64,000 nucleotides of DNA from NCBI GenBank assembly GCA_032622095.1, contig CP136062.1, forward strand, positions 34,224,918 to 34,288,917, given 5' to 3'. Position numbers and translations under genes: made by a program. Origin of the DNA: Siphonodentalium dalli. Taxonomy: Eukaryota; Mollusca; Scaphopoda; Gadilida; Siphonodentaliidae. Each line of letters starts with the position of its first letter. Position 1 is the first letter of the stretch. The notes under the pieces were generated by a model. That model had not been told where the DNA came from, searched no databases, and saw only the letters and a list, made by a program, of their open reading frames with translations. This document shows positions 33,646-45,861 of the stretch, in pieces.

Positions 33646-33755
33646 TCAGTAGAGGTGTAACGATACATCGATGTATCGATGCGACCGCGATACAGCACTG
33701 ACGATACGGTCATCGATACGGGCGTTCAAACGATACGTATCTCGATACACAAATT
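33646..33755 (+). mobile_element. probable hAT-type transposon terminus (solo end)
   Basis: CAGTAGAGGTGTAACGATAC and following 'cgataca...cgatacgg' motifs resemble the ends of many animal hAT elements, which often start CAG-G-TGTAACGATAC. It includes the perfect 18-bp palindrome CGATACATCGATGTATCG (33,661-33,678). No matching inverted end or transposase was found nearby. Confidence 0.4.
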
Positions 33756-33759
33756 GCAT

Positions 33760-34860
33760 GTTGTTATTACCTATTCAGGCAAGTAAGCAGCGGTCGTCCA
33801 GAACGAGAAAGGTCAATGTTGAATCAGTATCTAACACAAAATTAAGGTAATCCCCCACAATAAGTAATAAAAGTGATAAGCATTCCCTATTTATCACAGA
33901 GTAACCGTGAGGCCAACAGACCGCATTGTATCAATTTGCATGTGTGGACAATACGATGCCATCTTCTTTAAACACATTGTATTAATAGATCAGTCGCTAG
34001 TGGTCCACTGATCAAAGCACAGACCTGACCTGAGTGACCTCAATTTTAATGACCTATTTCAATAGTACACGTCATGCAGCAAGTGACCTACTTTGTCAAT
34101 GACATGTCGTTTACAACCGGCGGCAAACCTTTGATGCCTGTCTTACTGCTATTGCTGCAATTTTATTTCATTGTGTGACCAACTCCTTCCACAGTTTAAA
34201 ATGTGGACAATTGAAACTTTACGATATTGTTAGCAATTTTTACCAAAGTTGGATTTGTTTGTTGCGAACAAGCCAGCATCCTAAGAACACAATTTGTTTC
34301 TTGAAACGTGTTGACGGTGACCCTTTATTGTGTCGTACAATTTATACGTCATAATGGTGGTCGCAAAAATAAATTCGATGGCCTTGCATTACATGTCCAC
34401 TAAATCTTTTAACACAAATGAAGTTACATCTAAACGGTTATAACGCTATTAGGCTTACCTGCTATGTCATTAATAAGGTAATAGTCCATGTACTTGGCCA
34501 GTGTGTTATCGCCCTATGTGATGTAATATAAGCCGCGGTCGATATATAACTAACCGATCCATATTAACAGAATACATACATGTACATGTCGTGCACATGA
34601 ACTATACTCGTTCTGCGACATGCATTCGACATTTCCCACCTCACGAGCCCACGCGTCCCCGCTCGTGCCACGCTAACGTCTCCTATCTATATCACATCGA
34701 AAATATCTTTGGCTTTTACTCGATACTGTTAATATCATTAAATGTGAGTACAACTACCGCCTGTGCATATGTAGTACCACTCGTCTGTATGCATGAACTC
34801 ATTCGACGCCTGATGTGCTGTCTAATGTGCAAAATGGATAGTATGTTATGATCAATGCCT
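33760..34860. other. no gene seen
   Basis: AT-rich sequence, possibly including the remnant interior of the hAT-like element. The 86-codon ORF at 34,591-34,851 has no recognisable features. Confidence 0.4.
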
Positions 34861-35469
34861 GGGCCGGATTCGTCATATCCGTTTTAAAGCTGGTTTTGGA
34901 TAAACAACTATGTTTAAACCGTCATAGTTTTGTCTGTCGGTGATTTCCGTGGTTTTTATCATGGTTAGTTTAGCGAGGAAATTAGTTTGAAAATATTGCT
35001 TGGTTATTGGAAATGAGTGGCGACTTGAATTCAAGTAGGGGTAGATTGACATTTGATCTGTCGACACATGGGCCGGATTCGTCATCTCCGGTTTAAACCT
35101 CCGAGTTTAAACCTACATTGGCGGTCCAGCCAAACCGGGTCTAAGTGGGCGTTTTTGTCGTTCAGTTGCCAGCTAATTGACAACTCGATTCGGTGATATG
35201 ATTATGCAATCAAACTACTCTTACCAATCGGACCAAAAGATAGGCCGATATAATGGTTATTGACAAGTCATAAATTATCGTGACCGCGTGCACGCTCAAT
35301 GGATTTATTCATTGCGAAACAATTATCCCTCATTGCTATTAATCCGATCTCATTCTGTGTTTAAATCAAATTAACAAAGGGCATGTTTCTCAACACGAGT
35401 TTCACGCCCTGTTCATCACTTTGTTTATGATAGATTTATGCAAGATGCTTCACCCGCAAAGACAAAAAT

Positions 35470-35770
35470 TGGTGTATTTATATGTATATCTGTATATATT
35501 AAAGGGTATATGAGCTGTCTATCTGTATGTCCGTTTGTCTGTTCGCAATACCCCTGGACCGATTTCAATTAAATGAGGTGTGGTGATTCGTGTGGTATAA
35601 CGGCGTTAGGTTTTTAAAAATTTGATTTAAAAATAAATAAAATATAATTTAAAAAAAAAGAAGAAAGAATTGTGTTAAATTGAGTAAGGAGTTGAATCTA
35701 AAAGGAAACAAAATTAAAAATTTAGATTAACATTTGTTTGTTTTAAATTTAAATAAGTTTTTTTATTAAA
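35470..35770. repeat. 'atgtccgtttgtctgttcgc' repeat fragment and A/T-rich tract
   Basis: The segment 35,500-35,610 ('ctatctgtatgtccgtttgt', 'ggaccgatttcaatt') resembles the sequence flanking the CCGTCCGT-headed repeats. It is followed by a T/A-rich tract with many AAATTTAAA runs. Confidence 0.35.
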
Positions 35771-35774
35771 TTAA

Positions 35775-36465
35775 AATGTTCAAATGATCAAAATGTGCGC
35801 AAAGCCCCTCTGGCGTTGAATAAAGTCTCCATAATCGAGTCAATCCTGGAACAAGAGGCCAGTCAAGTAAAGGCAATTTGCTTATGAGTGCACACCATAA
35901 GCGGCATCTGAACTGTTGGAAGTGGGCAACCATGCAGAGGAACAGCTTTTAATATAGAAATCTATTACATGCGTTGATTTTTTTTTCAATGTCATAAATT
36001 TCCCGTCATGCAGAAAATCAATAAGGTTCCCAGGTTTTGAACTGGTAGAATATTATGGGACTTTATGGGCGTAGCCAGAGTAGAGTTTTGTGGCATGATC
36101 TACATCAAAATAAGTTATAAAATTTGACTCATATAGCAATATAAGTTTAGGATTGCAAAATATGTGTATAGCATATCTGGTCATGCAGTAGCATCGTTTT
36201 GGTGTCAAAATTAAAACGTTGAACCCTTCAAATGAATTCGTAGAAAACACCAGTAATTGTGATTGCCGCAAGCCAAAAAAAAAAAAAAAAAAAAAATTGT
36301 AAAAATCTTATATTTAGGAACATGTCCATATCTGAGCAATGCTCGCGTGCGAATGAATCAACTGTGACATGATAACACCAGTCGGCAGTCGCCATTTAGA
36401 CACGCCCTCACTCGAGATTATTTACAGCTCCATGATTGTTTGACAATTCTAAACCGCGATGAAGA
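35775..36465. other. no gene seen; poly-A run
   Basis: Featureless apart from a run of about 20 A at 36,275-36,295. Confidence 0.4.
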
Positions 36466-38224
36466 AAAGACGGGTTCGTCATCTCAAGTTTAGCCTCGAT
36501 AAAGCTGGTTTAGCTGGACCGCCGAATTAGATGGTTTAGTTGCCGGTTTAAGCTTATAAAACGCAAAAACAATATTGAAATTGACAAAAACTTATCCCCA
36601 TACGCTTTATATGTGTGACTGCTTCTCGCTTATAAATTTCCAATCAAAATAAGACCGCTGTCGTAATTATTGATTTTCGCAATCAATAAAATGAGGCGGT
36701 CCGCATTAGGAAAGTACGTTTAATTATCTCGACGATACAGAGACACTACTGCTAAACCACTGGTCTGGCTAGACCAGGTTTAAACCAGAGATGACGAATG
36801 CGTCACTTAGACATGCGGTCTCGGGTTTAAACCACGGATTTTGCTGACTCACGGCGGTTTAAACCTAGAGGTTTACGTAGACCAGGTTTAAATCTGAGAT
36901 GACGAATCCGGCCATGACGTTTTGTAAATACATATTTGTATAAATACATATTCGGCCGAATTCTGGTCCCTAGTCTAGACCAGGGTTTCATGTAAACTAT
37001 AGTCTAGACCAGGCCGAAACCACGGTGATCGCCATGTGTTACCCAGCTTCGATGCGAGTAAGCTGGGATTATTGGTCAGCACTGGTCCATATTCTCGTCT
37101 TTTTGAAACTCAGGTTTACGTAAACCATGGTTTGCCTTCTTATTGTGATTCAAGCCTGTGTCGGTATGTTCATAATTCGAACCATGTGGTAACGTACAAG
37201 TTCTGGTAACAGAAACATATGTATTTTTTGGAAGCATTTATCTTTATGTTAACCAAATAGGAATTGTGTTTTATTGATATGCCGTGTAGAAGAAAGATTA
37301 TAATTATATATGAACTGGACAAAAGGTAATATGATCGATAATGATGTGTGTTATATGTAATAGTCTACAACTGAGACCTAGTACCCCCCTGGTCTGAGAT
37401 TTGTGTATAAACCGAGACTTGAACCTGAGACGAGAATACCTTTTTCTGTTTTCGCAGTAACGATACAGATTGGTAATTTGATTGTAAATCATGCGTGCGT
37501 TTATCTGGCTTTACATTGGAGTTTTATTTATAACATCCTTGTCGTGTTTGAAAGCATATTACCGTTAGATTGATTAAGTCAGATTTTCGTGCTATTATTT
37601 ATAATATGTTATCGATGGGTTTGGTTGACACGGATAAATAGGGAATGATAGTAGTTTTGCAATCGGAACGTAATCCGCATTGGATGTGGGTGTCTTTCGT
37701 TCGGTGTTTCTGAAATGAATTGAGGTCGGAGCTAGTTTTGATAGTACTAATTCATCATTTGAGAATAAATTATTGCTGGACTGGATATACAATATAACAG
37801 CAAAAACTCTCAAAATTATATTAAGACAGAACGAAAAATTGTGGTTCAAAATAAGGAAATGTCCGATTAAATTGAATTAAATTAAATTAAATGCATTGGA
37901 CTATTGCTCTTGATTAATGATTCAATTGGTCCAGTTTCTTAAGCCTTGACATTTCAAATTGGTTTATTTGTCATAATTTATCTTTAAACATGGATTTGGA
38001 AAACTTTTACATGTCCATGAAAATATCTGCTATCGGGAGTGTGATACAAAGCACCCATCTCGATTTTTCCCGATACCTCCCCACCCCCCCCCCCCCCCGT
38101 TGTGACCATTACATTTTCTGGAAAATTATGTTCAATAACTTCAATCACGGCGATAGTTATTTAGAATCTTTCTAAATTTTCAACTTATTGCAAATTCCCA
38201 AGTCCGCGAAATTACATTGCACAT

Positions 38225-38320
38225 GTCACCCCCTCACACCAATGAATTGCTGAAAATTTCCAACAAGTACCTCACTATTTCCAGTTGTTGGAAATTCCTA
38301 CCTGATATCCCCAAAATAAT
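38225..38320. repeat. dispersed 'TTCCAACAAG/TTTCCAGTTGTTGGAAATT' repeat fragment
   Basis: 'tgaaaatttccaacaag' and 'ccagttgttggaaattcc' belong to the repeat family at 9.7-11.1 and 17.8-18.3 kb. Confidence 0.4.
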
Positions 38321-38439
38321 GGTTCGAAATGTTTTCAAGAGATGAATATAATTTATGTGTAATATTTTTACGCAAAGTTGAACAATATATAGTTGGCTCT
38401 TGGTCTGAACAAACAATAATTTACACTATATATTTATTG

Positions 38440-38710
38440 TAAAGGACGCCGATGGTTCCGTCGGTAGAATGCTCGGGGCATTATGCCGTCAATTTCCATC
38501 TAGCGCTGACGAAGCTGGTTCGAATGCCGACAAGCGCGGATTCGCGATCCACTCTAAATGAGGATAATCTGATTCGTGTATCTGGGCAAATTTGTCGGTC
38601 CCTTTCCGGGGTCGGGATTTCTACACACAGCGGAGTGTTTCTCGGTGAATTTACTCTCTGCGTTGACTTTCCTCCACCCGTAAAACTGACAACGTCGTGA
38701 GGGGGTGAGA
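38440..38710 (+). mobile_element. possible tRNA-derived SINE
   Basis: A tRNA-like head with box-A-like TCGGTAGAATGCTCGGGG (about 38,461) and box-B-like GGTTCGAATGCC (about 38,518) is spaced about 57 bp apart, as in RNA polymerase III promoters. It is followed by a conserved-looking GC-richer body ('ggtccctttccggggtcgg'). No 3' tail or target duplication was identified. The overlapping ORFs on both strands are not genes. Confidence 0.4.
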
Positions 38711-39469
38711 AATCCACACCATCCCTGCCCCATGATCCATGTGGAACGGCGACGGCATACAGATACCGCTATACAACACGGATATAAGCTGCTTTCACGT
38801 GCTCAGGTTTGGAGACACCAACACACCAATCTCGATGCAGCGCCCAGCACGCTTTTGTCCATAGATTGTCATTGATTGTCGTTGATTGTACAACAATGCG
38901 CCGATCCCAGCTTGCGACCAGGTGGTTTCGCGAAACCAAGTCCTGACATGGAACACCGTGATTATTAGGGTGGTCTAGACCTGAGACCAGAATTCAGCCG
39001 ATTGAGTTTGAAATGTATGGTATATTTTCGCCTGTTGTAAAGTGGTACCCATGTGACGGTGCTGTTGTATTTTTAGTTCAGAGTCTGTCTTCAAAGTTTT
39101 GGAACAGCTAAAATTGTTTACAATAAATAAGTACAGATTCTACTCGATCGATTGTCGTTGGAATTTGAAGAATCGGTTCAGGCCATTATGAATGAGGATC
39201 TATTGGATTTGGTGATCTCCTTTCTAACGTATGATATCTAGAGCATTTTTTTATTTGGCGCGTTCGTTGTAGATTCAAATATTTTTTTTTATTTATATTC
39301 AACTCGTTTTAACGACACGACCCTGTCTTAGAGCCGGTTTTGTCGGACCGTCAATGTTGGTTTAAATCATGTTTAAACTTAAATGGTTAAACTAGAGATT
39401 ACGACTCCGGCCATGCTAGCATGCCGATTCAGGACTCGTCCTGTCGACATGGCTTGTCTCACCTCAATA

Positions 39470-39750
39470 CGTCACTGTTAAAACAGAATCGTGAATTTTC
39501 ACGGGAATTATGGGACCAGCTGGACCGTGAATTTTTCACGGTCTTACTGTTAAAAAATTTACAGCCAATCTGTGAAATTTTCACAGTCTGTCCGTTAAAA
39601 AATTTACAGCCAATCCGTGAATTGTTCACGGTCTGTCCGTTCTTGACTTTACAATTGAACCGTAGAATTAAACGGTTATGCCGTTAAAAAATTTACAGCA
39701 AAACCGTGAATTTTCACGGTCTGCCCATTTATCAGTTACAGTGTAAAATT
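39470..39750. repeat. 45-bp tandem repeat, each unit with a CCGTGAA/TTCACGG palindrome
   Basis: 'GTTAAAAAATTTACAGC' recurs at 39,549, 39,594 and 39,683, with a degenerate unit near 39,639: period 45. Each unit carries a short inverted repeat such as CCGTGAATTTTTCACGG or CTGTGAAATTTTCACAG. The ORF across it shows a 15-residue period for the same reason and is not a gene. Confidence 0.75.
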
Positions 39751-39754
39751 CTTA

Positions 39755-40114
39755 GTATTAGTCTGTTCATGTATTGAATTTTGTGGTCATTAATATAGGC
39801 CTGATGATTGAAAATTGAAAATCTATTCCTTATAATTTCAAATATATTTAGCAATATTGTAAATTCAACTCCGGACAGACACATGTATTATGTGAAATGC
39901 ATATGCAACTGGGGGTGGTTTCATACAACCTTAGTAAAGCTGAAAGTGTCCTTGTATGTATTTCACGAGTTATCTAACCTGAAAATGCATTAACTTAAGA
40001 GATAACTTTCTGTGCACATTTAGCTTAACTACAACTATGCTAAATCCTGCAGTCCAATTTCACTGCTAATATACATGTATGTATAGTTTGAGTAGGTATA
40101 GAGTGTCAATGGAA
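39755..40114. other. no feature seen; left flank of the Helitron array
   Basis: AT-rich unique sequence. The last base before the array is A (40114), as expected for Helitron insertion between A and T. Confidence 0.5.
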
Positions 40115-41903
40115 TCTATATATATAAAACCCGTCGTCTGTGTGTGTGTGTATGTATCTGTGTATCTGTGTGTGTGTGTATAACTCGGTCACGCTTTTGG
40201 CGCGTTTATAACTTTTTAAACATGAATCCAATGTGGCCTAAATTTGTACTACGGACTATAGTGTGGCATAAAAGGTGACTCACCAAATTTCACGCCGATT
40301 GGTCCAAGCAAACCTGAGATCTAACATTGTCCCCAAATGCAATATCTGCACTCAAGTAGACACTATTTCTTATGACGTTTTTCCAAATGACGTCATTGAC
40401 GTCGAACGCAAACCAACACTTGCTTTGCTATTGTAGGCGAAACTTCCATGCGCTCAACCAAAGCGTTGTTGGAAATAAGCGCTAAATTAACGTGTCAGTT
40501 CAGGTTCATTGTGAATTTAGATAACGAATGTTGATTTTGTCGCGGAAGTGCATGTATAGTGGGGTGTAGTCAAGACTCGAACGTTCTACCGTCGTCGGGA
40601 ATGGGTGGATGTAGTGGGGTGCAGAGTCAAGACTCGAACGTTCGTCGTTGGGCATGTGTGCTATTAATATGGTATTTTAATTCGCCAGTTGGGTTTGAAC
40701 ATAAGTAAATAATGCTGTCTTTGATACGAAAGTTGTGCATTGAGTGTGGTATCGAAGGGGTACCGGTAGGCCTATACACGGAAGATGGCGAATGGACAGT
40801 CTGACCTCCCGCCAGTGGGTACCGTGAACTCGCCAAAATCAGTTAGAAAAATCACATGCACGGGACAGGCCTAATAATATATAGGGCCTGCAGTGTAAAC
40901 AATACTGCCGAAGCTAATTAATGTTCTTTTAATCTTTCGGTTGAGTGCAAATCTGATAAAAGAATAAATGTTTAAAAGATCACAATGTGCGCGAAGCGCG
41001 CGCAGTTTAAATTAATATAATGTGCGCGAAGCTCACTAAGGGGCTGCAGGCCCCCCCGCTAAAAAAGGTTCCGAATAGAGCCTGCTTCAGTTAGTAGGCC
41101 CAATAGATAAAGTAAAATATCTTGATTGTTGCGTTCCATATGTGCCTGCATATATGTGGGTTGGGGAGATGATGGTGGGGGCAGAAATATAGTTTTATTG
41201 AAATAAAGTGTTCATACAAATGGGCCGCGCAGTGCAGGGCGTGTGCTCATTATAGGCTGCATGCTGAATACAGTTTCCAAAGGGAGTCCGTTTAAAATGT
41301 GCTGCAAGCTCCCTATATGTGCGCGAAGCTCACGCAGTTTACGATCATATAATGTGCGCGAAGCGCAGGAAGGGGCCATAGGCCCCTCCCCTCTAAATAA
41401 AGATTCCGAATTGAGCCTGTTTCAGTAATAGTATAGATAAAGTAAAATATTTTGATTGTTGCATTCCATATGTGCATGCATATACATGGGTTGGGGAGAT
41501 GGGGTGGGGGTAAAAATACAGTTTTATTGAAATAAAGTGTTCATACAAACGGGCCGCGCAGTGCAGGTGATTATTAGGCGGCATGCTGAATACAGGTTCC
41601 AAGGGGGGGTCCGTTCAAAATGTGCAGCGAGCTCCCAAATGAAGGCTCCTGAATTGAGTATGTTTCAGTTGAACTTGGTGCATAGTATTTAAATAATATA
41701 CTGATTTTGTTTCGTTCAATATGTGCATGCGCATATGTGGACTGGGTGTGTAGAAATACAGTTTTAGTGAAATAAAGTGTTCGAACGCGCATCCAGTAAC
41801 AAAAAGGAGAAGCATGACCATTCCATGTGTCCATGAACGCGGACACTAGAAAATAACAAAGAACATTTATATACCCGTCATTTTGTGACGGGCAACCCCC
41901 TAG
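40115..41903 (+). mobile_element. non-autonomous Helitron, array unit 1
   Basis: Starts TCTATATATATAAAACCC after host A. It ends with the 7-bp perfect hairpin CCCGTCA-TTTTG-TGACGGG (41,874-41,892), then CAACCCCCTAG. TC start, CTAG end and a hairpin 11 nt before the end are diagnostic Helitron features. The 5' part has a GT-rich tract and a conserved 'actcggtcacgcttttggcg' block. The 3' half is made of roughly 230-330-bp internal repeats containing GTGCGCGAAGCGCAC hairpins and 'ggggctgcaggcccc'. No Rep/helicase ORF is present, so it would depend on an autonomous partner. 1,789 bp. Confidence 0.85.
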
Positions 41904-43694
41904 TCTATATATATAAAACCCGTCGTCTGTGTGTGTATCTGTCTGTGTGTGTATAACTCGGTCACGCTTTTGGCGCGCTTATAACTTTTCAACCATGCGT
42001 GCAATGTTGCCCAAATTTGTACCATTGCCTATACTGTGTCTTAGAAGATGACTCACCAAATTTCACGCCGATTGGTCAAAGCAAACCTGAGATATAACAG
42101 GGTCCCCAAATGCAGTATTTGCACTCAAGTATAGACACTATTTCTTATGACGTTTGTCGAAATGACGTCATTGACGTCGCACGCAAACCCACACTTGCTT
42201 TGCTATTGTAGGCTTTCACTTCCATGCGCTCTACCAAAGCGTTGTTGGAAATAGGCGCTAAATTAATGTGTCAGTTCATGTTCAGTGTGAATTTAGGTAA
42301 CGAATGTTGATTTTGTCGCGGAAGTGCATGTATAGTGGGGTGTTGAGTCAAGACTCGAACGTTCTACCGCCGATGGGAATGGGTGGATGTACATGTAGTG
42401 GGACGCAGAGTCAATGATCGAACGTTCGTCGTTGGGAATGGGTGCTAATATGGTATTTTATATGGTATTTTAATTTGCCAGTTGGGTTTGAACATAAGTA
42501 AAGAATGCTGTCTTTGATACGAAAGTTGTGCATTGAGTGTGGAATCGAAGGAGTACCGGTATACTCGGAAGATGGCGAATGGACACAGGCTGGCCTCCCG
42601 TCAGTGGGTACCGCGAACTCAGTAAATTCGCCGGAACTCAGTTAGAAAAATCACATTCCCGGGCCGGGACTAATAATACAGTGCAAACACTACTGCCGAC
42701 GCTAATTAATGCTCTTTTAATCTTTCGGTTTCTCAAGAGTGCAAATCTGATACAAAAAATGTTTAAAAGATGAAAATGTGCGCGAAGCGCACGCTGTTAA
42801 AGATCATATAATGTGCGCGAAGCTCACACAGGGGTTATAGGCCCCTTCCCCGCTAAATACAGGTTCCGAATTGAGCCTGTTTCAGTTAGTATATAGATAA
42901 AGTAAAATATATTGATTGTTGCGTTCCATATGTGCATGAATATACGTGGGTTTGGAAGATTGGGTGGGGGTAAAAATACAGTTTTATTGAAATAAAGTGT
43001 TCATACAAATGGGCCGCGAAGTGCAGGGCGTGTGATCATTAGGATGCATGCTGAATACAGGTTCCAAAGGGGGTCCGTTTAAAATGTGCTGTAAGTTTCC
43101 TATATGCATGTGCGCGAAGCGCACGCAGTTTAAGATCATATAATGTGCGCGAAGCGCAGAAAGGGCTGTCGGCCCATCCCCCGCTAAACAAGGCTCCCGA
43201 ATTGAGCCTGTTTCAGTATATAGATAAATTAAAATATCTTGATTGTTGCTTTCCATACGTGCATGCATATACATGGGTTGAGGAGATGGGGTGGGGGTAA
43301 AAATACAGTTTTATTGAAATAAAGTTTTCATACAAATGGGCCGCACAGTGCATGGCGTGTGATCATTAGGCGGCATGCTGAATACAGGTTCCAAAGGGGG
43401 TCCGTTCAAAATGTGCCGCAAGCTTCCGAATAAAGGCTCCTGAATTGAGTATGTTTCAGTTGGTTTATAGTAATATTTAAATAATATGCTGATTTTGTTT
43501 CGTTCAATATGTGCATGCGCATATGTGGACTGGGTGTGTAGAAATACAGTTTTTAGTGAAATAAAGTGTTCCAACGCGCATCCAGTATAACAAAAAAGAG
43601 AAGCATGACCATTCCATGTGTCCATGAACGCGGACACTAGAAAATAACAAAGAACATTTGTATTCCCGTCATTTTGTGACGGGCAACCCCCTAG
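41904..43694 (+). mobile_element. non-autonomous Helitron, array unit 2
   Basis: Begins TCTATATATATAAAACCC directly after the CTAG of unit 1. It ends with the same hairpin and CAACCCCCTAG. 1,791 bp, almost the same length as unit 1, with scattered substitutions and small indels. Confidence 0.85.
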
Positions 43695-45861
43695 TCTATA
43701 TATATAAAACCCGTCGTCTGTGTGTGTGTGTATCTGTCTGTGTGTGTGTGTATAACTCGGTCACGCTTTTGGCGCGTTTATAACTTTTTAACCATGCGTC
43801 CAATGTCGCCCAAATTTGCACCACGGCCTATAGTGTGTCATAAAAGGTGACTCACCAAATTTCACGCCGATTGGTCCATGCAAACCTGAGATCTAACATG
43901 GTCCCCAAATGCAGTATCTGCACTCAAGTAGACACTATTTCTTATGACGTTTGTCCAAATGACGTCATTGACGTCGAACGCAGTACAACACTTGATTTGC
44001 TATTGTAGGCGAAACTTCCATGCGCTCAACCAAAACGTTGTTGGAAATAGGCGCTAAATTAATGTGTCAGTTCAGGTTCATTGTGAATTTAGATAACGAA
44101 TGTTGATTTTGTCGCGGAAGTGCATGTATAGTGGGGTGTAGACAAGACTCGAACGTTCTACCGTCGTTGGGAATGGGTGGATGTAGTGGGGTGCAGAGTC
44201 AAGACTCGAACGTTCGTCGTTGGGCATGGGTGCTAATATAGTATTTTAATTTGCCAGTTGGGTTTAAACATAAGTAATAATGCTGTCTTTGATACGAAAG
44301 TTGTGCATTGAATGTAGTATCGAAGGAGTACCGGTATACACGGAAGATGGCGAGTGGACAGGCCAGTGGGTACCGTGAACTCAGTAAATTCGTCAAACTG
44401 AGTTAGAAAAATCACATTCCCGGGACAGGCCTAATAATAGGGCCTACAGTGTAAACAATACTACCGACGCTAATTAATGTTCTTTTAATCTTTCGGTTGA
44501 GTGCAAATCTGATAAAAGAATAAATGTTTAAAAGATCACAATGTGCGCGAAGCGCACGCAGTTTAAATTCATATAATATGCGCGAAGCTCACTAAGGGGC
44601 TGCAGACCCCTCCCCCGCTAAATAAAGGTTCCGAATAGAGCCTGTTTCAGTTAGTAGGCCCTAGATAAAGTCAAATATCTTGATTGTTGCGTTCCATATA
44701 CGTGGGTTGGGGAGATGATGGTGGAGGCAAAAATACAGTTTTATTGAAAAAAAGTGTTCATACAAATGGGCCGCACAGTGCAGGGCGTGTGATCATTAGG
44801 CTGCATGCTGAAGACAGGTCCCAAAGAGGGTCCGTTTAAAATGTGCTGCAAGCTCCCTATGTGTGCGCGAAGCTCATGCAGTTTAAGATCATATAATGTG
44901 CGCGATGCGCAGAAAGGGGCTGTAGACCCCTCCCCGCTAAATAAAGTCTCCCGAATTGAGCCTGTTTCAGTATATAGATCAAGTACAATATTTTGATTGT
45001 TGCGTTCCATATGTGCATGCATTTACATGGGTTGGGGAGATGGGCACCGGTGGGGGGTAAATAGAGCATGTTTCAGTTAGTAGGCCCTATAGATATAAAG
45101 TAAAATATCTTGATTGTTGCGTTCCATATGTGCATGCATATACGTGGGTTGGGGAGATGATGGTGGGGGCAAAAATACAGTTTTATGGAAATAAAGTGTT
45201 CATACAAATGGGCCGCGCAGTGCAGGGCGTGTGGTCATTAGGCTGCATGCTGAAGACAGGTTCCAAAGGGGGTCCGTTTAAAATGTGCTGCAAGCTCCCT
45301 ATGTGTGCGCGAAGCTCACGCAGTTTAAGATCATATAATGTGCGCGATGCGCAGAAAGGGGCTGTAGACCCCTCCCCGCTAAATAAAGTCTCCCGAATTG
45401 AGCATGTTTCAGTATAGATAAAGTACAATATTTTGATTGTTGCGTTCCATATGTGCATGCATACACATGGGTTGGGGGAGATGGGGTGGGTGTAAAAAAT
45501 ACAATTTTATTGAAAAGTGTTCATACAAATGGATCGCACAGTACAGGCGTATGATAATTAGGCGGCATGCGGAATACAGGTTCCAAAGTGGGTCCGTTCA
45601 AAATGTGCAACAAGCTCCTGAATGTTTCAGTTGGTGCATAGTAGTATTTAAATAATATAATGATTTTGTTTCGTTCAATATGTGCATGCACATATGTTGA
45701 CTGGGTGTGTAGAAATACAGTTTTAGTGAAATAAAGTGTTCCAACGCGCATCCAGTGACAAAAAAGAAGCATGACCATTCCATGTGTCCATGAACGCGGA
45801 CACTATAGAAAATAACAAAGAACATTTACATACCGTCATTTTGTGACGGGCAACCCCCTAG
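43695..45861 (+). mobile_element. non-autonomous Helitron, array unit 3
   Basis: Same termini, though the terminal hairpin has lost one C. It is 2,167 bp long because it has an extra internal repeat: the segment with 'ggggagatgatggtggggg' and 'tgtgcgcgaagctca' occurs once more than in units 1-2 (about 44,700-45,400). Confidence 0.85.

Larger units (their letters stand above)
34863..36912. repeat. cluster of 'GGCCGGATTCGTCATCTC...GGTTTAAACC' MITE ends
   Basis: Plus-orientation ends lie at about 34,863, 35,070 and 36,470. Complementary ends (GAGATGACGAATCCGGCC type) lie at about 36,790-36,808 and 36,890-36,912, with another at 39,390-39,415 and a fragment at about 19,625-19,655. The pair 36,470/36,805 outlines a roughly 340-bp MITE nested inside the pair 35,070/36,912. 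GTTTAAAC-type palindromes recur within the ends. Confidence 0.5.
36953..39000. mobile_element. about 2.05-kb element with about 29-bp terminal inverted repeats
   Basis: The left end CGGCCGAATTCTGGTCCC, then TAGTCTAGACC, and the right end GGTCTAGACCTGAGACCAG, then AATTCAGCCG, are imperfect reverse complements. A smaller inverted pair nested inside (TATTCTCGTCT...CTCAGGTTT near 37,091 and AACCTGAGACGAGAATAC near 37,424-37,441) suggests a MITE within a MITE. It contains no recognised transposase. Confidence 0.45.

Noticed and set aside
38452-38717. Overlapping 78-82-codon ORFs on both strands
   Set aside because: They overlap a segment with A- and B-box-like elements, so a SINE is more likely; the peptides show no recognisable feature.
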